Assembly: GCF_964186625.1 (NCBI RefSeq)
Contig: NZ_OZ075109.1
Coordinates: 186,001-250,000, forward strand
Source: Asticcacaulis sp. MM231
Lineage (GTDB): Bacteria > Pseudomonadota > Alphaproteobacteria > Caulobacterales > Caulobacteraceae
Direction: 5' to 3'
DNA: 64,000 bases
A program made the position numbers and the translations under genes. The number at the start of each line of letters is the position of its first letter. Positions within the stretch are counted from its first letter, which is position 1. Positions 7,582 through 16,714 of the stretch are shown here, one piece after another. The notes under the pieces are model-generated. The model saw nothing but the letters and a program-made list of their open reading frames with translations. It did no database searches and was not told where the DNA came from.

Positions 7582-9261
7582 GTGCGACTGGTCTTAGGGC
7601 CGACCTCGGCGCGAGTTCTGGTGCTGGAAGTGACCGCCATCGGATTGGCAACCGGCGGGCCGCTTGCGCTCAAAGTCCTGGTGGATGGCATGGGGCAGGG
7701 GCATGCGTCCACAGCGTGGGCCTTGGGCCTGGTGGTCGCGTTTATCCTCAGTTGGTTCGGCGGGGGCGTTCTTCAGGCCTGGCGCCAAGGTTTCTCCCAG
7801 AATATGCTCAACAGGCTGAATGCCGTCATTGTGGACGAGGCCTTGACCTCGGTCATGCCACAACTGGTAGGCAACAGAGATGGCGACAGTGGGCGCCTCC
7901 TCGGTGTGATGGAGCGTTTGCCCTACAGTCTTCAGGTCATTGTGGAAGGCCTGATCTGGCAGATTGCGCCGACACTCGTGCAGGTGCTGATCAGCCTGGC
8001 CATTATCCTGAGTATCCTAAAGCCGCTCTATGTCGTCATTCTGGCCCTGACGCTTCTAGGTTTTGCCATCTCTGCCTGGTTTGGCGCGGTCAGGCAAAAT
8101 ACCGTCAGCTTAGAGGCCGGGGCCGCCGCCGGACACGTGTCGGAAACATTAGGGGATGTCCTGCGCAACGCCCGCCGCGTCGTGCTCAACGGCGCGCTTT
8201 CCGCCGAGCGCCAGCTCATGGCCGAACGGTTCGAAGCGAAACGGCAAGCCTTCCGGCGCATGCTCACCTCACAGGTGCTCATGGCGCTTTTGCAATATGG
8301 CACCGCCGGATTAGGCTTGGCTTGTCTGTTGACGCTGGGGGCATACGATGTGTTGGCTGGCCGAATGACGATAGGTGAGTTTGTTTTGTTGCAGGCCTAT
8401 GGCTTCCGTCTGGTGCTGCCGCTCAGCGGCTTCGGCTTTGTGATCAGCCAAGCCGCGATCGCGCTCCTGACCGTCCGGGAGGTTCTGGACCTGGGAAGGG
8501 ATGAGCAGGCGGCTCGGATCATCAGTACTCCGCCAGACGGCGCGGCGGAACTGGTACTGCGAAATGTCGCGTTCAGCTATGGTCCGGGTTTGTCCGGTCT
8601 TCATGATGTCAACGTGACACTGGCGCCAGGCTCATTCAATGTCATCGTTGGCCCAAATGGCTCGGGCAAATCCACCCTGGCGCAGGTCATGGCAGGCTTG
8701 CTTGAGCCCACATCGGGCGATGTCGTCATAAGTGGTGTCCCGTTGCGAACGGTGCCCTGGGATCAGCGCTATCGTTTCATGCTCTATGTGCCTCAGACCG
8801 TAACCCTGCTGAATCGAAGCCTGCTGGCGAATGCCCTTTATCCACCCTCGGGGCAGAGCGAAGCTGACATTGCGCAGCTTCTCGCCGAGTGGCGGTTCTT
8901 CGATCCTGCGCGTGAGATCGATTTCAGCCTAGGCGTCGGCGAACAGGGAGAGCGCCTGTCCGGCGGCCAGATCCAAAAGCTGGAACTGGCGCGCATTGCT
9001 GGGGTCAAGGTTCCGGCCATCATCCTGGATGAAAGCACCTCTGCGCTTGATCCCGCGAGTGAAGCGGATGTGATCCGCACCTTGCGCAAAGGCATTCGCG
9101 CGAACACGACGCTGATCATGATCACGCATCGGAAGTCGGTCGCGGAAAATGCGGATCAGGTCCTGTTTATGAAGAATGGGACCTTGCTGCGTGCGGGGCG
9201 ACACGAGGTGCTCATGCAGGACTCCGCTGCCTATGCCAGATTGTGGGAGACCCTGCGCTGA
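7582..9261 (+). CDS. ABC exporter, fused permease and ATPase
   Basis: The 559-residue half-transporter has a six-helix membrane domain (about residues 10-300), then an ATPase with Walker A GPNGSGKST near residue 357, signature LSGGQIQKLELAR near 459, Walker B AIILDEST and H-loop ITHRK. It would dimerise and export a lipid, peptide or small molecule; the substrate cannot be read from sequence. The start is GTG 7582, since a stop at 7552-7554 blocks extension much further. It follows the DUF2285 gene by 47 bp on the same strand and may share its transcript. Confidence 0.88.
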   Translation: MRLVLGPTSARVLVLEVTAIGLATGGPLALKVLVDGMGQGHASTAWALGLVVAFILSWFGGGVLQAWRQGFSQNMLNRLNAVIVDEALTSVMPQLVGNRDGDSGRLLGVMERLPYSLQVIVEGLIWQIAPTLVQVLISLAIILSILKPLYVVILALTLLGFAISAWFGAVRQNTVSLEAGAAAGHVSETLGDVLRNARRVVLNGALSAERQLMAERFEAKRQAFRRMLTSQVLMALLQYGTAGLGLACLLTLGAYDVLAGRMTIGEFVLLQAYGFRLVLPLSGFGFVISQAAIALLTVREVLDLGRDEQAARIISTPPDGAAELVLRNVAFSYGPGLSGLHDVNVTLAPGSFNVIVGPNGSGKSTLAQVMAGLLEPTSGDVVISGVPLRTVPWDQRYRFMLYVPQTVTLLNRSLLANALYPPSGQSEADIAQLLAEWRFFDPAREIDFSLGVGEQGERLSGGQIQKLELARIAGVKVPAIILDESTSALDPASEADVIRTLRKGIRANTTLIMITHRKSVAENADQVLFMKNGTLLRAGRHEVLMQDSAAYARLWETLR

Positions 9262-9469
9262 TGCGCCACGCAGCGGCCGAAACACATCATAAGGTGATCG
9301 CGCCGAACCGAGCGAATAGAAGCGTAGAGCGACACGTGGCCTCATGGTCTGGGCACCGCAGGAACAGCAACAACAAATTGTTAGTCACTGTATGATAGGT
9401 TGAATGACTGATGTGCCATAGACCCCTGGGCGACGATAGTGAGGAGGTCGATATAGGTGGGGAGTGACA

Positions 9470-10819
9470 ATGAACGCCTGTGGTCTCTCTGAGGCAGGGT
9501 TTCCCGCAAGGCCGGGGGCAAGCCAGCAACCGCTCATGTCGGCCTTGGCAAAGGGCAGTATCGAGAACCTTTTAAACGCTGTACGAATTCACCTCGGCAT
9601 GGATGTTGGGTTCATTTCCGAGTTCTCGGGCGATCAACGCTATTTTCGATATGTCGATGCCAAACCCGGGCAAGCCCCTGTAAAGGTAGGTGACGTCATG
9701 TCACTTAATGACGGTTATTGTAAGAAGGTTGTCGACGGCGACCTGCCTGAACTTATCGTCGATACGGCGAAGGTTCTTGCAGCCTTGTCTATTCCGGCAA
9801 CCCACGCGCTGCCTATTGGCTCTCACGTTAGCGTTCCCCTGTTGCTTTCGGACGGTCGCCTCTTCGGCACCTTTTGCTGCTTTAGCCATCTTGCCGATAC
9901 AACCCTAAATGCCCGGGACCTTGATGTTATGCGTACTTTCGCAGCAATCGTGGCCCACCAAATTGAAACAGAGCTCTACCTTAATGAGGGGCATCAAGAA
10001 GCGCGCCGCCGCGTGGAAGCCGTTCTGGCTTCAAGTCTTCCCGATATTGTCTACCAACCCATCTATGATCTTGAGAACCTTCATATCCTTGGTGCCGAAG
10101 CCTTGTCGCGCTTTTCATCCGAGCCGGTACGAGCGCCCGATCTTTGGTTTGCCGACGCGGAAGCAGTCGGGTTGAAAGCGGAGCTTGAGCTCAAGGCGAT
10201 TACAAAGGCCTTACGGGGTTATAAAGATGTTTGGAAGCAAGGCGATATTTACCTAGGTGTAAACTGTTCGCCACAAACTATCGTGGACGCGGATTGGCAG
10301 AGCTTACTCAAAGGTGTACCTGCAAGACGGCTCGTGCTTGAGATCACGGAACACGATCATGTCGAAGACTATGATCGCCTCAACCTTGCCCTGAAACCCC
10401 TAAGGGCTCGTGGGGTAAAAATCTCCGTAGACGATGCCGGGTCCGGCTACGCCAGCATGAGGCATATCCTGAATCTCAACCCTGATGTTATTAAGCTCGA
10501 TATCAGCCTCACACGGGGTATTGATGCTGACCGGACGCGACAGGCACTTGCTCGCGCCCTGATCTCGTTCGCCGACCAAATAGGGAGTAAGGTCGTCGCC
10601 GAAGGCATAGAAACCGCGGCGGAGCTGTGTAAACTTACTGAACTTGGCACCCATGCAGCACAAGGATATTATCTCGGTCGCCCCCTTCGTGGCGAAAGTT
10701 TTTGTGAATTGGCATCAAAGACAAATGAAGGTGTTGCGGCCGTCAATGATGAGTTGTCACTTTCGTCTTCGGTCTGGCGCAGCTCCCGCCATTCTGCTCG
10801 GTCGAAGAAGTCAGTATGA
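9470..10819 (+). CDS. GAF-EAL cyclic-di-GMP phosphodiesterase
   Basis: The start is ATG 9470, with GGGGAG 6 bases upstream (a GTG at 9464 is less well placed). Residues 20-170 form a GAF-type sensor domain. Residues 185-425 are an EAL domain with its metal and catalytic residues: EAL (GAEALSRF), NCSP, EITE, DDAGSGYAS, IKLD, AEGIE and QGYYLG. It should hydrolyse c-di-GMP to pGpG, lowering adhesion and promoting motility. There is no membrane segment, so it is cytoplasmic. It is monocistronic. No GGDEF domain is present. Confidence 0.92.
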   Translation: MNACGLSEAGFPARPGASQQPLMSALAKGSIENLLNAVRIHLGMDVGFISEFSGDQRYFRYVDAKPGQAPVKVGDVMSLNDGYCKKVVDGDLPELIVDTAKVLAALSIPATHALPIGSHVSVPLLLSDGRLFGTFCCFSHLADTTLNARDLDVMRTFAAIVAHQIETELYLNEGHQEARRRVEAVLASSLPDIVYQPIYDLENLHILGAEALSRFSSEPVRAPDLWFADAEAVGLKAELELKAITKALRGYKDVWKQGDIYLGVNCSPQTIVDADWQSLLKGVPARRLVLEITEHDHVEDYDRLNLALKPLRARGVKISVDDAGSGYASMRHILNLNPDVIKLDISLTRGIDADRTRQALARALISFADQIGSKVVAEGIETAAELCKLTELGTHAAQGYYLGRPLRGESFCELASKTNEGVAAVNDELSLSSSVWRSSRHSARSKKSV

Positions 10820-11180
10820 CGCCCTGCAGACAATCTGTCGTCCACGTCATAGTGATGTTGTGTGACCTCTAGCATTTTGAAGCCTGCCGGCAAAAAGGCC
10901 TCACAACCTCGGCATAAAATCAAGTTGCAGACGAATAGGGGGAGAACGACGGAAGCCGGAACCATCCGAAGACAGGCTTGAGCGCGTGACAGGTCCTTCT
11001 CGCCCTACGCGCAAGAGTTTCTTACATTGCCCTGTTAGGAACCTAACGAAACTTATGCTCATTAATCACCGGCCGAGTAACAATATGCCACGCATATATC
11101 GGCGATTGATGCGGCCGCCGGATAAAGTTTCACAAGGTATGGTGCGGAATAATTCGCGCTGAGCCGCCCTGTAGCAGGTC
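10820..11180. other. Intergenic region without a recognised gene
   Basis: It lies between the phosphodiesterase stop and the HU terminator. Open frames here are antisense or lack start signals and family resemblance. No tRNA or riboswitch fold was noticed. Confidence 0.5.
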
Positions 11181-11210
11181 AAAAAAGAAGGGGGACGAGA
11201 TAACATCCCC
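11181..11210 (-). terminator. Terminator of the HU gene
   Basis: On the minus strand a GGGGA/TCCCC stem with a 10-base loop is followed by TTCTTTTTT, 6 bp beyond the HU stop codon. Confidence 0.75.
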
Positions 11211-11216
11211 TGTCCA

Positions 11217-11492
11217 CTAACCGTTGAGCTTATCCTTCAAAGCCTTGGCCGGCTGGAAGGTTACCTTCTTGCCGGCAGCGACCTGAATAGTCGCGCCTGT
11301 CGACGGATTGCGGGCTTCACGGGCTGGCGTTTCCTTGGTCTTGAATTTGCCAAAGCCCGGGAAATTGACTTCCTCGCCGGCAACAGCGGCGTCTGTAATG
11401 GCCTTCAGTACGCCGTCAACAATAGCTTTGGCGGCGGTTTTGGTCAGGCCGTGTGCTGCGGCGAGCGTCTCGGTCAGGTCGGTCGTGTTCAT
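11217..11492 (-). CDS. HU-family nucleoid protein
   Basis: This is a 91-residue DNA-bending protein. The start at 11492 is chosen because AAAGGA lies 7 bases upstream and HU proteins begin here (MNTTDLTETLA); a longer frame to 11531 adds an implausible leader. It shows the HU helix pair, the GFGKF motif and the DNA-binding arm (RNPSTGATIQVAAGKKVTF). It would dimerise and compact or bend DNA non-specifically. It has its own terminator. Its place between two accessory blocks does not tell whether it is the main or an accessory HU. Confidence 0.95.
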   Translation of the reverse strand: MNTTDLTETLAAAHGLTKTAAKAIVDGVLKAITDAAVAGEEVNFPGFGKFKTKETPAREARNPSTGATIQVAAGKKVTFQPAKALKDKLNG

Positions 11493-11708
11493 GTTGAAAT
11501 CCTTTGTTATCTTTGTCAAACCTGTACCCATTCGCCCATTGGGTCAATTACTGCCTGCACAAAACGCTGCTGTGGTTGTGGAAAGGCTGCCGGTAAAAGC
11601 ACAATATCCGGCAGGCGATAGGACCAAAGCAGGTGACAGAACGATCGGCGGCAAAACAACTTATGACCTTCAGGAACGCCCCCATGAACCGCAATCTGCA
11701 TTGCAGGC

Positions 11709-12899
11709 TTATTGTTCCGGGAAGAGGCCTGGCATCCAACGGCCTGCAAGTGTTGCAGGGAAGGCAAGGCGCAGGCATCCCCTTGGGGTCGGCGATGAAA
11801 GAACGCCGGCGTCGGTCAGGCCGGAGATGATACGCCGCCCCTGGCGGTCGCCTACGCCGGTTATGTTCGCAATTTCACCACGGTTCACTTCGCCTCTGTA
11901 AAGTAAGGCGTCGAGTACAAGTTCAGAATTAGCCGGAAGGGCGCCGATGTCGATTTCTTCTTTTGCCCATAGTTTGAGGCGCGCTCTCAACCGGTCTGGC
12001 TGGACAAGACTTTCCATGAATTCGACCTGATCCAGAGCCGTTTTAAGAAAGAAGCGTGTAAAGTCGACGAGAGCGCTTTCGCTCAGATTGCCGCGTCCAT
12101 CCCGGTCGCCGTGGCGGATTTCGTCGCAACTGGCCAAATGGCGTTTGTACGCCTCAACCTGGCGAGCCAGCCCGCGTGAAATCGACCAAAGGGCACCCGT
12201 ATCGAGTTGTTCCAGGAACATGGCATGAGAGACAAGGCGCGCTAGGCGCCCGTTTCCGTCGAGAAAGGGGTGAACCCAAAGAAGGCGGTGATGGGCGGCG
12301 GCTGTACCCAGAATCCGGTCAGCCTTACCCAAATGCCGGAATGCGTCTTCAAGCCTTGTCAGAAAGCGCGGCACGGCACCTGCGCTGATGCTAATGTGCC
12401 TGCCGAGCTGAACGTCGTGGGCACGTAATTCCCCGCCTGTGACCCGGATGCGCTCACCGGTATCGGGATTTTCTACCCATTGAAGGCTTTCAGGCAGGTG
12501 TTCGTAGAATTTGCGATGAATATCGCAAATGGCATTCAGGTTGAGTACGCCCTCCGTCAGTCCGCCTCCATCAATCCAGGCCTGAACTGAGATATGGGCC
12601 GTAGCTTCAAGTTGGAGATCACGCTTGGCTGTGTCGGTGCTGTAATCTTGGCGCAGCGCCTTTTCGATATCGACAGGATGGGTATTATGGCCTTCGATGA
12701 GGTTACTGTAATAGCAATTCATCGAACGGACGAGGTCACTTAGAGACGCGGCAATTTCTGCTGGAAGGCTTCGGCGAAATCCGGCTGACTTCTGGGCAAG
12801 ATCCAATGCGAGATCAATCAATTCGCTGCGGCCACGTGCCTCGCTTCCGGGAACCACAGGCTCCATCAAACCAACATGTTCGCCTCTATCATCAGCCAT
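11709..12899 (-). CDS. Fic-family AMP-transferase with C-terminal winged helix (class II)
   Basis: The 396-residue protein has the Fic motif HPFLDGNGR at 210-218 and an N-terminal inhibitory helix S65-NLI-E69-G70, again class II. The C-terminal 80 residues (LLYRGEVNRGEIANITGV, RQGRRIISGLTDAGVL) look like a winged HTH, so it may bind its own promoter. It should AMPylate or otherwise modify a protein target, with self-inhibition. Upstream lie two copies of a hexamer-pair repeat (12905-13014), likely its operator. It is not closely similar to the Fic protein at 2538. It is monocistronic, with 216 bp of non-coding DNA between it and HU. Confidence 0.9.
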   Translation of the reverse strand: MADDRGEHVGLMEPVVPGSEARGRSELIDLALDLAQKSAGFRRSLPAEIAASLSDLVRSMNCYYSNLIEGHNTHPVDIEKALRQDYSTDTAKRDLQLEATAHISVQAWIDGGGLTEGVLNLNAICDIHRKFYEHLPESLQWVENPDTGERIRVTGGELRAHDVQLGRHISISAGAVPRFLTRLEDAFRHLGKADRILGTAAAHHRLLWVHPFLDGNGRLARLVSHAMFLEQLDTGALWSISRGLARQVEAYKRHLASCDEIRHGDRDGRGNLSESALVDFTRFFLKTALDQVEFMESLVQPDRLRARLKLWAKEEIDIGALPANSELVLDALLYRGEVNRGEIANITGVGDRQGRRIISGLTDAGVLSSPTPRGCLRLAFPATLAGRWMPGLFPEQ

Positions 12900-12904
12900 C
12901 TCTA

Positions 12905-13014
12905 TGTCCGCTATAAAGTCCGTTACGTTGTTGGCTAAAGATCATATACATTAAGGCATTTGGAAAAGAAATCGTTAAAAATAGCCGAAAAAATGTCCGC
13001 TACAATGTCCGTTA
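12905..13014. promoter_or_regulatory. Two hexamer-pair repeats upstream of the second fic gene
   Basis: TGTCCG-N6-AGTCCG-TTA at 12905-12925 and TGTCCG-N6-TGTCCG-TTA at 12994-13014 agree at 18 of 21 positions, 89 bp apart. Each contains two tandem (T/A)GTCCG units 12 bp apart, about one helical turn. The first begins 5 bp upstream of the fic start codon, which fits autorepression. Confidence 0.6.
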
Positions 13015-13206
13015 ATGGTTGTCGTTCAGTGGTCCAGCTTTGAAGCCTTAAAATGCATAGGCTAAGGCACACGCCCAATAGGGTATCTAGCGCCTAACGA
13101 CCAGGTACGTCGTGCGGATGTGCTTCCGGCATCGCGGGACGCGCCTTGAAGGCCACAAAAGATGCGGCTAAAGACAAGCCAAGGTCGGCCCTGCCGAGCA
13201 AGAAGG

Positions 13207-13305
13207 CTACCTGGAGCGCTTGCCCCGTTTCGCGTGCCAGGGTGCCAGCAGCGCGGCGATGACCAGGATAATCACCCAACCGCCAAGAATGACCGCAATC
13301 ATCAT
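13207..13305 (-). CDS. 32-residue single-pass membrane protein coupled to the SRAP gene
   Basis: On the minus strand, ATG 13305 to TAG 13207 encodes 32 residues: a hydrophobic helix (MMIAVILGGWVIILVIAALL) and a basic tail (HAKRGKRSR). Its ATG overlaps the SRAP stop in an ATGA arrangement, the hallmark of translational coupling. The topology is probably N-out with a cytoplasmic basic end. The function is unknown; small inner-membrane proteins in SOS operons can act on division or membrane enzymes, but nothing here proves that. Confidence 0.6.
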   Translation of the reverse strand: MMIAVILGGWVIILVIAALLAPWHAKRGKRSR

Positions 13306-13973
13306 GCCGGCACCACGTCACTGGGCGCGCCAAAGGGTGTGGACTTTAACAGACCATCGGGCAGCGCACGCTGAAGCTTTTTAGCCGTCGACCAATCGGC
13401 TGTCAGCCAGGTTTCCCAGTCTTCGGGCTCAGTCAAGATGACAGGCATGGCCTTGGCGTGGATCGGTTTAACCTCCGCATTGGGCTCCGTCGTCAGAAAG
13501 GCATAGAACTGCCCCGCTGTAGGCGCTTCGTCTTTCGCCCGTATCTGGCGACTGTGCGTATCGAAAATCCCAGCCAACAGACCAACCGGGCGCCCATCGG
13601 CAAATTCGAAGTAATGGTTCCTGTGCTTTTCGTCGGGCTCGGAAAACATCGTAAAGGGCACCAGACAGCGATGTTCGACACCGAGCCAGCGCCGCCAATG
13701 ATCAACATAGGTTTTGCGGATATTGGTGATGCCGCGGTCATAGCTCATTGGCTTGCCCGTCTTCGTAACTAGATGCTCTACAGGCGTAGGCATGCCCCAG
13801 ACCGCATCGTCAAGCACGAGGTCCCCCTCCTCAAGCCGGAGGATGGGCGCCCGGTAGTTTGGGAAGATGCCCGGCAAAATGTCCTGATTGCTCTTGCGGC
13901 GCGCCTGTCGCCACCCTTTGACCAGGGCTATTACGGCATCGGCATTTGTCGTGACATTATAGGCGTTGCACAT
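13302..13973 (-). CDS. SRAP-family (YedK/HMCES-like) abasic-site DNA-protein crosslinking protein
   Basis: The start is set at ATG 13973 so that Cys2 (MCNAYN) becomes N-terminal after Met removal, as needed for thiazolidine bond formation with abasic sites; an upstream start at 13979 would bury it. The rest fits the family: PNYRAPIL, an Asn in NIRKT, an acidic residue in MFSEPD where most members have FYEW, and the His of PIHAKAMPVIL. The product is 223 residues. It would shield abasic sites in single-stranded DNA. It lies beside the SOS mutasome genes, though no clear LexA box is seen. A coupled small membrane protein follows. Confidence 0.88.
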   Translation of the reverse strand: MCNAYNVTTNADAVIALVKGWRQARRKSNQDILPGIFPNYRAPILRLEEGDLVLDDAVWGMPTPVEHLVTKTGKPMSYDRGITNIRKTYVDHWRRWLGVEHRCLVPFTMFSEPDEKHRNHYFEFADGRPVGLLAGIFDTHSRQIRAKDEAPTAGQFYAFLTTEPNAEVKPIHAKAMPVILTEPEDWETWLTADWSTAKKLQRALPDGLLKSTPFGAPSDVVPA

Positions 13974-14013
13974 GACCAAGCCTTGGGCAAAATGAAGCCC
14001 CTAAGCTACAGCC

Positions 14014-14030
14014 TTGACGTCTTACGTCAA
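14014..14030. promoter_or_regulatory. Perfect inverted repeat upstream of the SRAP gene
   Basis: TTGACGT-CTT-ACGTCAA lies about 41 bp upstream of the SRAP start and 19 bp past the end of the next gene. It has no T-run, so an operator is more likely than a terminator. Confidence 0.45.
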
Positions 14031-14048
14031 TGAAAAGAGATTATGCCT

Positions 14049-14294
14049 TTAAATGTGAATGTCTTTCGGCGCCGCATACTGGGTTGACAGGCCAAGGTCG
14101 CGTGCTGCTTGCATGTTGAGGATGCGCACAATGTCCGGCGCGGCTTCGGCAACAAAGAAAGGCTTGCCGTCGATGTCGTAGTGATAGCCGCCGACTTGGA
14201 ACATGGCCGGATTGGCGCGGTTCTTGGAGACCTGCTGAGGCTGGTCGCTGTCTCTGAACAAGACCCAGGCGCTGTCATACAATCGAATGCTCAT
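14049..14294 (-). CDS. Conserved-looking small hypothetical protein
   Basis: An 81-residue soluble protein (MSIRLYDSAWVLFRDSDQPQ...) with a regular codon pattern. It is co-directional with the SRAP gene, which starts 76 bp downstream. It has no membrane segment and no metal motif. A beta-rich core followed by a helix is suggested (HYDIDGKPFFVAEAAPDIVR). No family was recognised, so the function is unknown. Confidence 0.55.
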   Translation of the reverse strand: MSIRLYDSAWVLFRDSDQPQQVSKNRANPAMFQVGGYHYDIDGKPFFVAEAAPDIVRILNMQAARDLGLSTQYAAPKDIHI

Positions 14295-14499
14295 GGAGGT
14301 GTCTATATCGTGTGAAGAGGCATGCGGTCTAGCCTGAGGAGCGTCCGCACGTCAAATTTGATGAGGTCTACGATAAGTGCCACGCGAGCGAGCGCCTGAA
14401 CTCCATGCGGAAGCCGTAGACGACGACCTGATCGCGAAGCGCTTTCCCCGCAAGCCGTCAGGTTCCGCATTCCGGGGTAGAGTATCCGATAGGTGGGGC

Positions 14500-15825
14500 C
14501 TATCGCACCGCGCCGCGATAGGTCTTGGCGTCGGATTCAAATTTCGCATGTCCGTAGCGTTCGAGCAGGCCTTCCAGCTTAGCGACCAGAACGCGATCGG
14601 CAAGCTCCCTGACCACCGGTATATCCGCCAGGACCCCGAAGACACGCAATTGCGAAAAGATTCGAGCTGCCGCGATCAGGGCCAGCTTTCGATCCTTTAA
14701 CGTGTAGTGGACGCCCATCTGGCGGGCGCGTTGCGCGTCACCTTGCAGGAAGTGCTTGATGAAAAAGGCCTTCGAGAAGCTGCGCTCCAGCTCCCGATCG
14801 AGTTTGCCGCTTAAGGACGCGTCTTGAGACAGTTCCGTGTTCATCGTGCCGCGCACCAGCGCGCCACAGGTCGCCTCATCGAACGCGGGGCGCAAGGTCG
14901 CCTGGCGCGCCAGCATAAGACGTGCGACCGATCTGGGTGTATCGCCAAGCAGAGCCTCGGGCAGCCCCAACAGAAAACAGCGATAGCGTCCGATTTCGAT
15001 CCGTGCGCGTTCCGCAGGCGTAAACGTTTCACGACCTTCCTTCAGCGCCTGAAAGGCGATCAGAAATGATCCGATCTGCCCCGCCGGCATCTGGTCAACC
15101 TGCGGAATGGGTACGCCGTAAACCTGCGGGTCCCAAAGGCCGTCGCGTTGCATGACATTGAACCGCACCATGGCATGCATGAGGCGGACCATGGCCGCCG
15201 CTTTAAACGCAGCACCGTTGCGCTCCAACGCGCCGGGCATCACCGTCAGAGTAAAAAATGTCGCCGTTTCATGCACGCGCTTGGCCGCGAGCTGGTCGGA
15301 CAACTGACCGGTGAGGGCCATCGGCAGGGCCGAATACTTGTTCATGAACGTGGCGAGGAAGGCGCCACGAATGGCGAAGGGCACGAGGTGCGCATAATGA
15401 TTGCGCTCGATCCGGGCGCCTTCACGCACCAGATTCATGTCCAGCCATGCGGGCCTGACCTCCATGGCGTTCAGGAAGGCTGCCAACTCAGGCGGTGCCT
15501 CCGGTGTAGCCTCTAGACCTTTGTCGCACGCCGTATGCAGCCACTGAACGATTTGCCGAAAACCAAATTCAGGGATGCGGGCCGCATAGGCGTCAGCCAC
15601 GGCGTCGCCGGTCAGGGTGTAGGCGGCCATCAGTTCTATCAGAGGCTTGTCAGCCATGATGTCCGGGATCAGGTGCGCAAACTCTTGCAGACCCTCGCTG
15701 GAGGGCATGAAGGTAAATCGCTCCGGGAGTTGGCTGAAATCGACTTTTGCGTAAATAGACGGAAGGTCTGTCGCCTGTCGCTCAACCTGTCGCCACAGAT
15801 CTGGGTGAAACTGCCGCTCTTGCAT
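14500..15825 (-). CDS. MpaB/DUF2236-family oxygenase-like protein
   Basis: The 441-residue start at 15825 is preferred because AAAGGA lies 7 bases upstream; a GTG at 15843 overlaps its own purine run. The protein has the family's helical core with RNHYAHLVPFAIRG and RLMHAMVRFNV, the Arg/His pattern associated with haem binding in latex-clearing-protein relatives and fungal MpaB. The reaction is unknown; relatives cleave C=C bonds oxidatively. There is no signal peptide, so it is cytoplasmic. It appears to be transcribed alone. Confidence 0.7.
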   Translation of the reverse strand: MQERQFHPDLWRQVERQATDLPSIYAKVDFSQLPERFTFMPSSEGLQEFAHLIPDIMADKPLIELMAAYTLTGDAVADAYAARIPEFGFRQIVQWLHTACDKGLEATPEAPPELAAFLNAMEVRPAWLDMNLVREGARIERNHYAHLVPFAIRGAFLATFMNKYSALPMALTGQLSDQLAAKRVHETATFFTLTVMPGALERNGAAFKAAAMVRLMHAMVRFNVMQRDGLWDPQVYGVPIPQVDQMPAGQIGSFLIAFQALKEGRETFTPAERARIEIGRYRCFLLGLPEALLGDTPRSVARLMLARQATLRPAFDEATCGALVRGTMNTELSQDASLSGKLDRELERSFSKAFFIKHFLQGDAQRARQMGVHYTLKDRKLALIAAARIFSQLRVFGVLADIPVVRELADRVLVAKLEGLLERYGHAKFESDAKTYRGAVR

Positions 15826-15910
15826 CGTCTGTCCTTTTGCCACCCCTCCCAGTATATTGGCCTAATGCAGAGCGAAAACAACCGGTTTGCCAGACAGGCA
15901 ACAGGATGAC

Positions 15911-16315
15911 CTAGGCGTCGTCTGACAGGGCGCGGACCAGGTCGAGAATTTTGCGGCGATGGGTCGCGGATCTGACGCGAGGATAAACTTCCGCCAGTTC
16001 GATGCCTTCGGTCGTCATCAGGAACTCGTGGACGAATCTCTCAGAGTCGGATTCGCTAAATCCTTCAGGTGTCTCGCCCTCCGCATAGCCTTCAAAGAAA
16101 TAGGCGACTGGCGCTCTCAAAAACTTCGCTATTTCGTAAAGCTTGGACGCGCTGATCCGGTTGGAGCCGCGCTCGTATTTCTGAATCTGCTGGAAGGTAA
16201 GGCCAATCGCATCGGCCAGATCGGTTTGTGACAAACCTAAAAACTTTCGACGCATGCGGACCCTGGCGCCGACATGCAGATCGACCGGATTAATGCTGTT
16301 GTCGTCAAAGGCCAT
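15911..16315 (-). CDS. XRE-family transcriptional regulator
   Basis: A 134-residue protein with an N-terminal cro/C1-type HTH (VRMRRKFLGLSQTDLADAIG, TFQQIQKYERGSNRISA) and a C-terminal helical tail. This is a family common in alphaproteobacteria, often with several copies. It would bind DNA as a dimer; target genes are unknown. It lies 85 bp upstream of the MpaB-like gene start, on the same strand, so the two may share control. Confidence 0.85.
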   Translation of the reverse strand: MAFDDNSINPVDLHVGARVRMRRKFLGLSQTDLADAIGLTFQQIQKYERGSNRISASKLYEIAKFLRAPVAYFFEGYAEGETPEGFSESDSERFVHEFLMTTEGIELAEVYPRVRSATHRRKILDLVRALSDDA

Positions 16316-16660
16316 CTTCGTCCTCGTTGAGAAGGTGTTGAACGCCGAGCATAGTCGGCTTCATCGCTCTGGCGATGTCGCCTACAGGTATTGCGCGTAG
16401 GTGTGGCCGCCTTATGGCTCAGGTTGAGCCAGATATATACTGTTTGAAATGAATAGAAGAATATTCTGCCATATTTCGCGTAGCCGGTGTGCAGTGCAGC
16501 ATCATGGCGCGACCTAAATGGTTCGGCAATAAAAATATGACGCATGACATTTCAAATCTAAGCCTTTGGACAGCCGCAGATTTTTATCCCCTTTCAAGGT
16601 GCTATGACGCCGCTCTCTTGTCTGCATACGCTGTCTACGTATTGACTCCGTTTTCAAAAA
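16316..16660. other. Divergent intergenic region before the SOS cassette
   Basis: It is AT-richer than its flanks and holds the promoters of the XRE gene (minus) and imuA (plus). No gene or RNA was recognised. Confidence 0.5.
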
Positions 16661-16675
16661 GAACAAATGTAGAAC
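16661..16675. promoter_or_regulatory. LexA (SOS) box of imuA-imuB
   Basis: GAAC-AAATGTA-GAAC is an exact alphaproteobacterial SOS box (GAAC-N7-GAAC, the reverse of GTTC-N7-GTTC), ending 39 bp before the imuA start. Confidence 0.88.
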
Positions 16676-16714
16676 GAATGTGTTAATTTAGCTCCAGAAG
16701 GGACGTTTGATGTC

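Noticed and set aside
13094..13333. 79-codon minus-strand frame
   Set aside because: Its first half overlaps the better-supported 32-residue membrane protein in another frame, and it has no motif.
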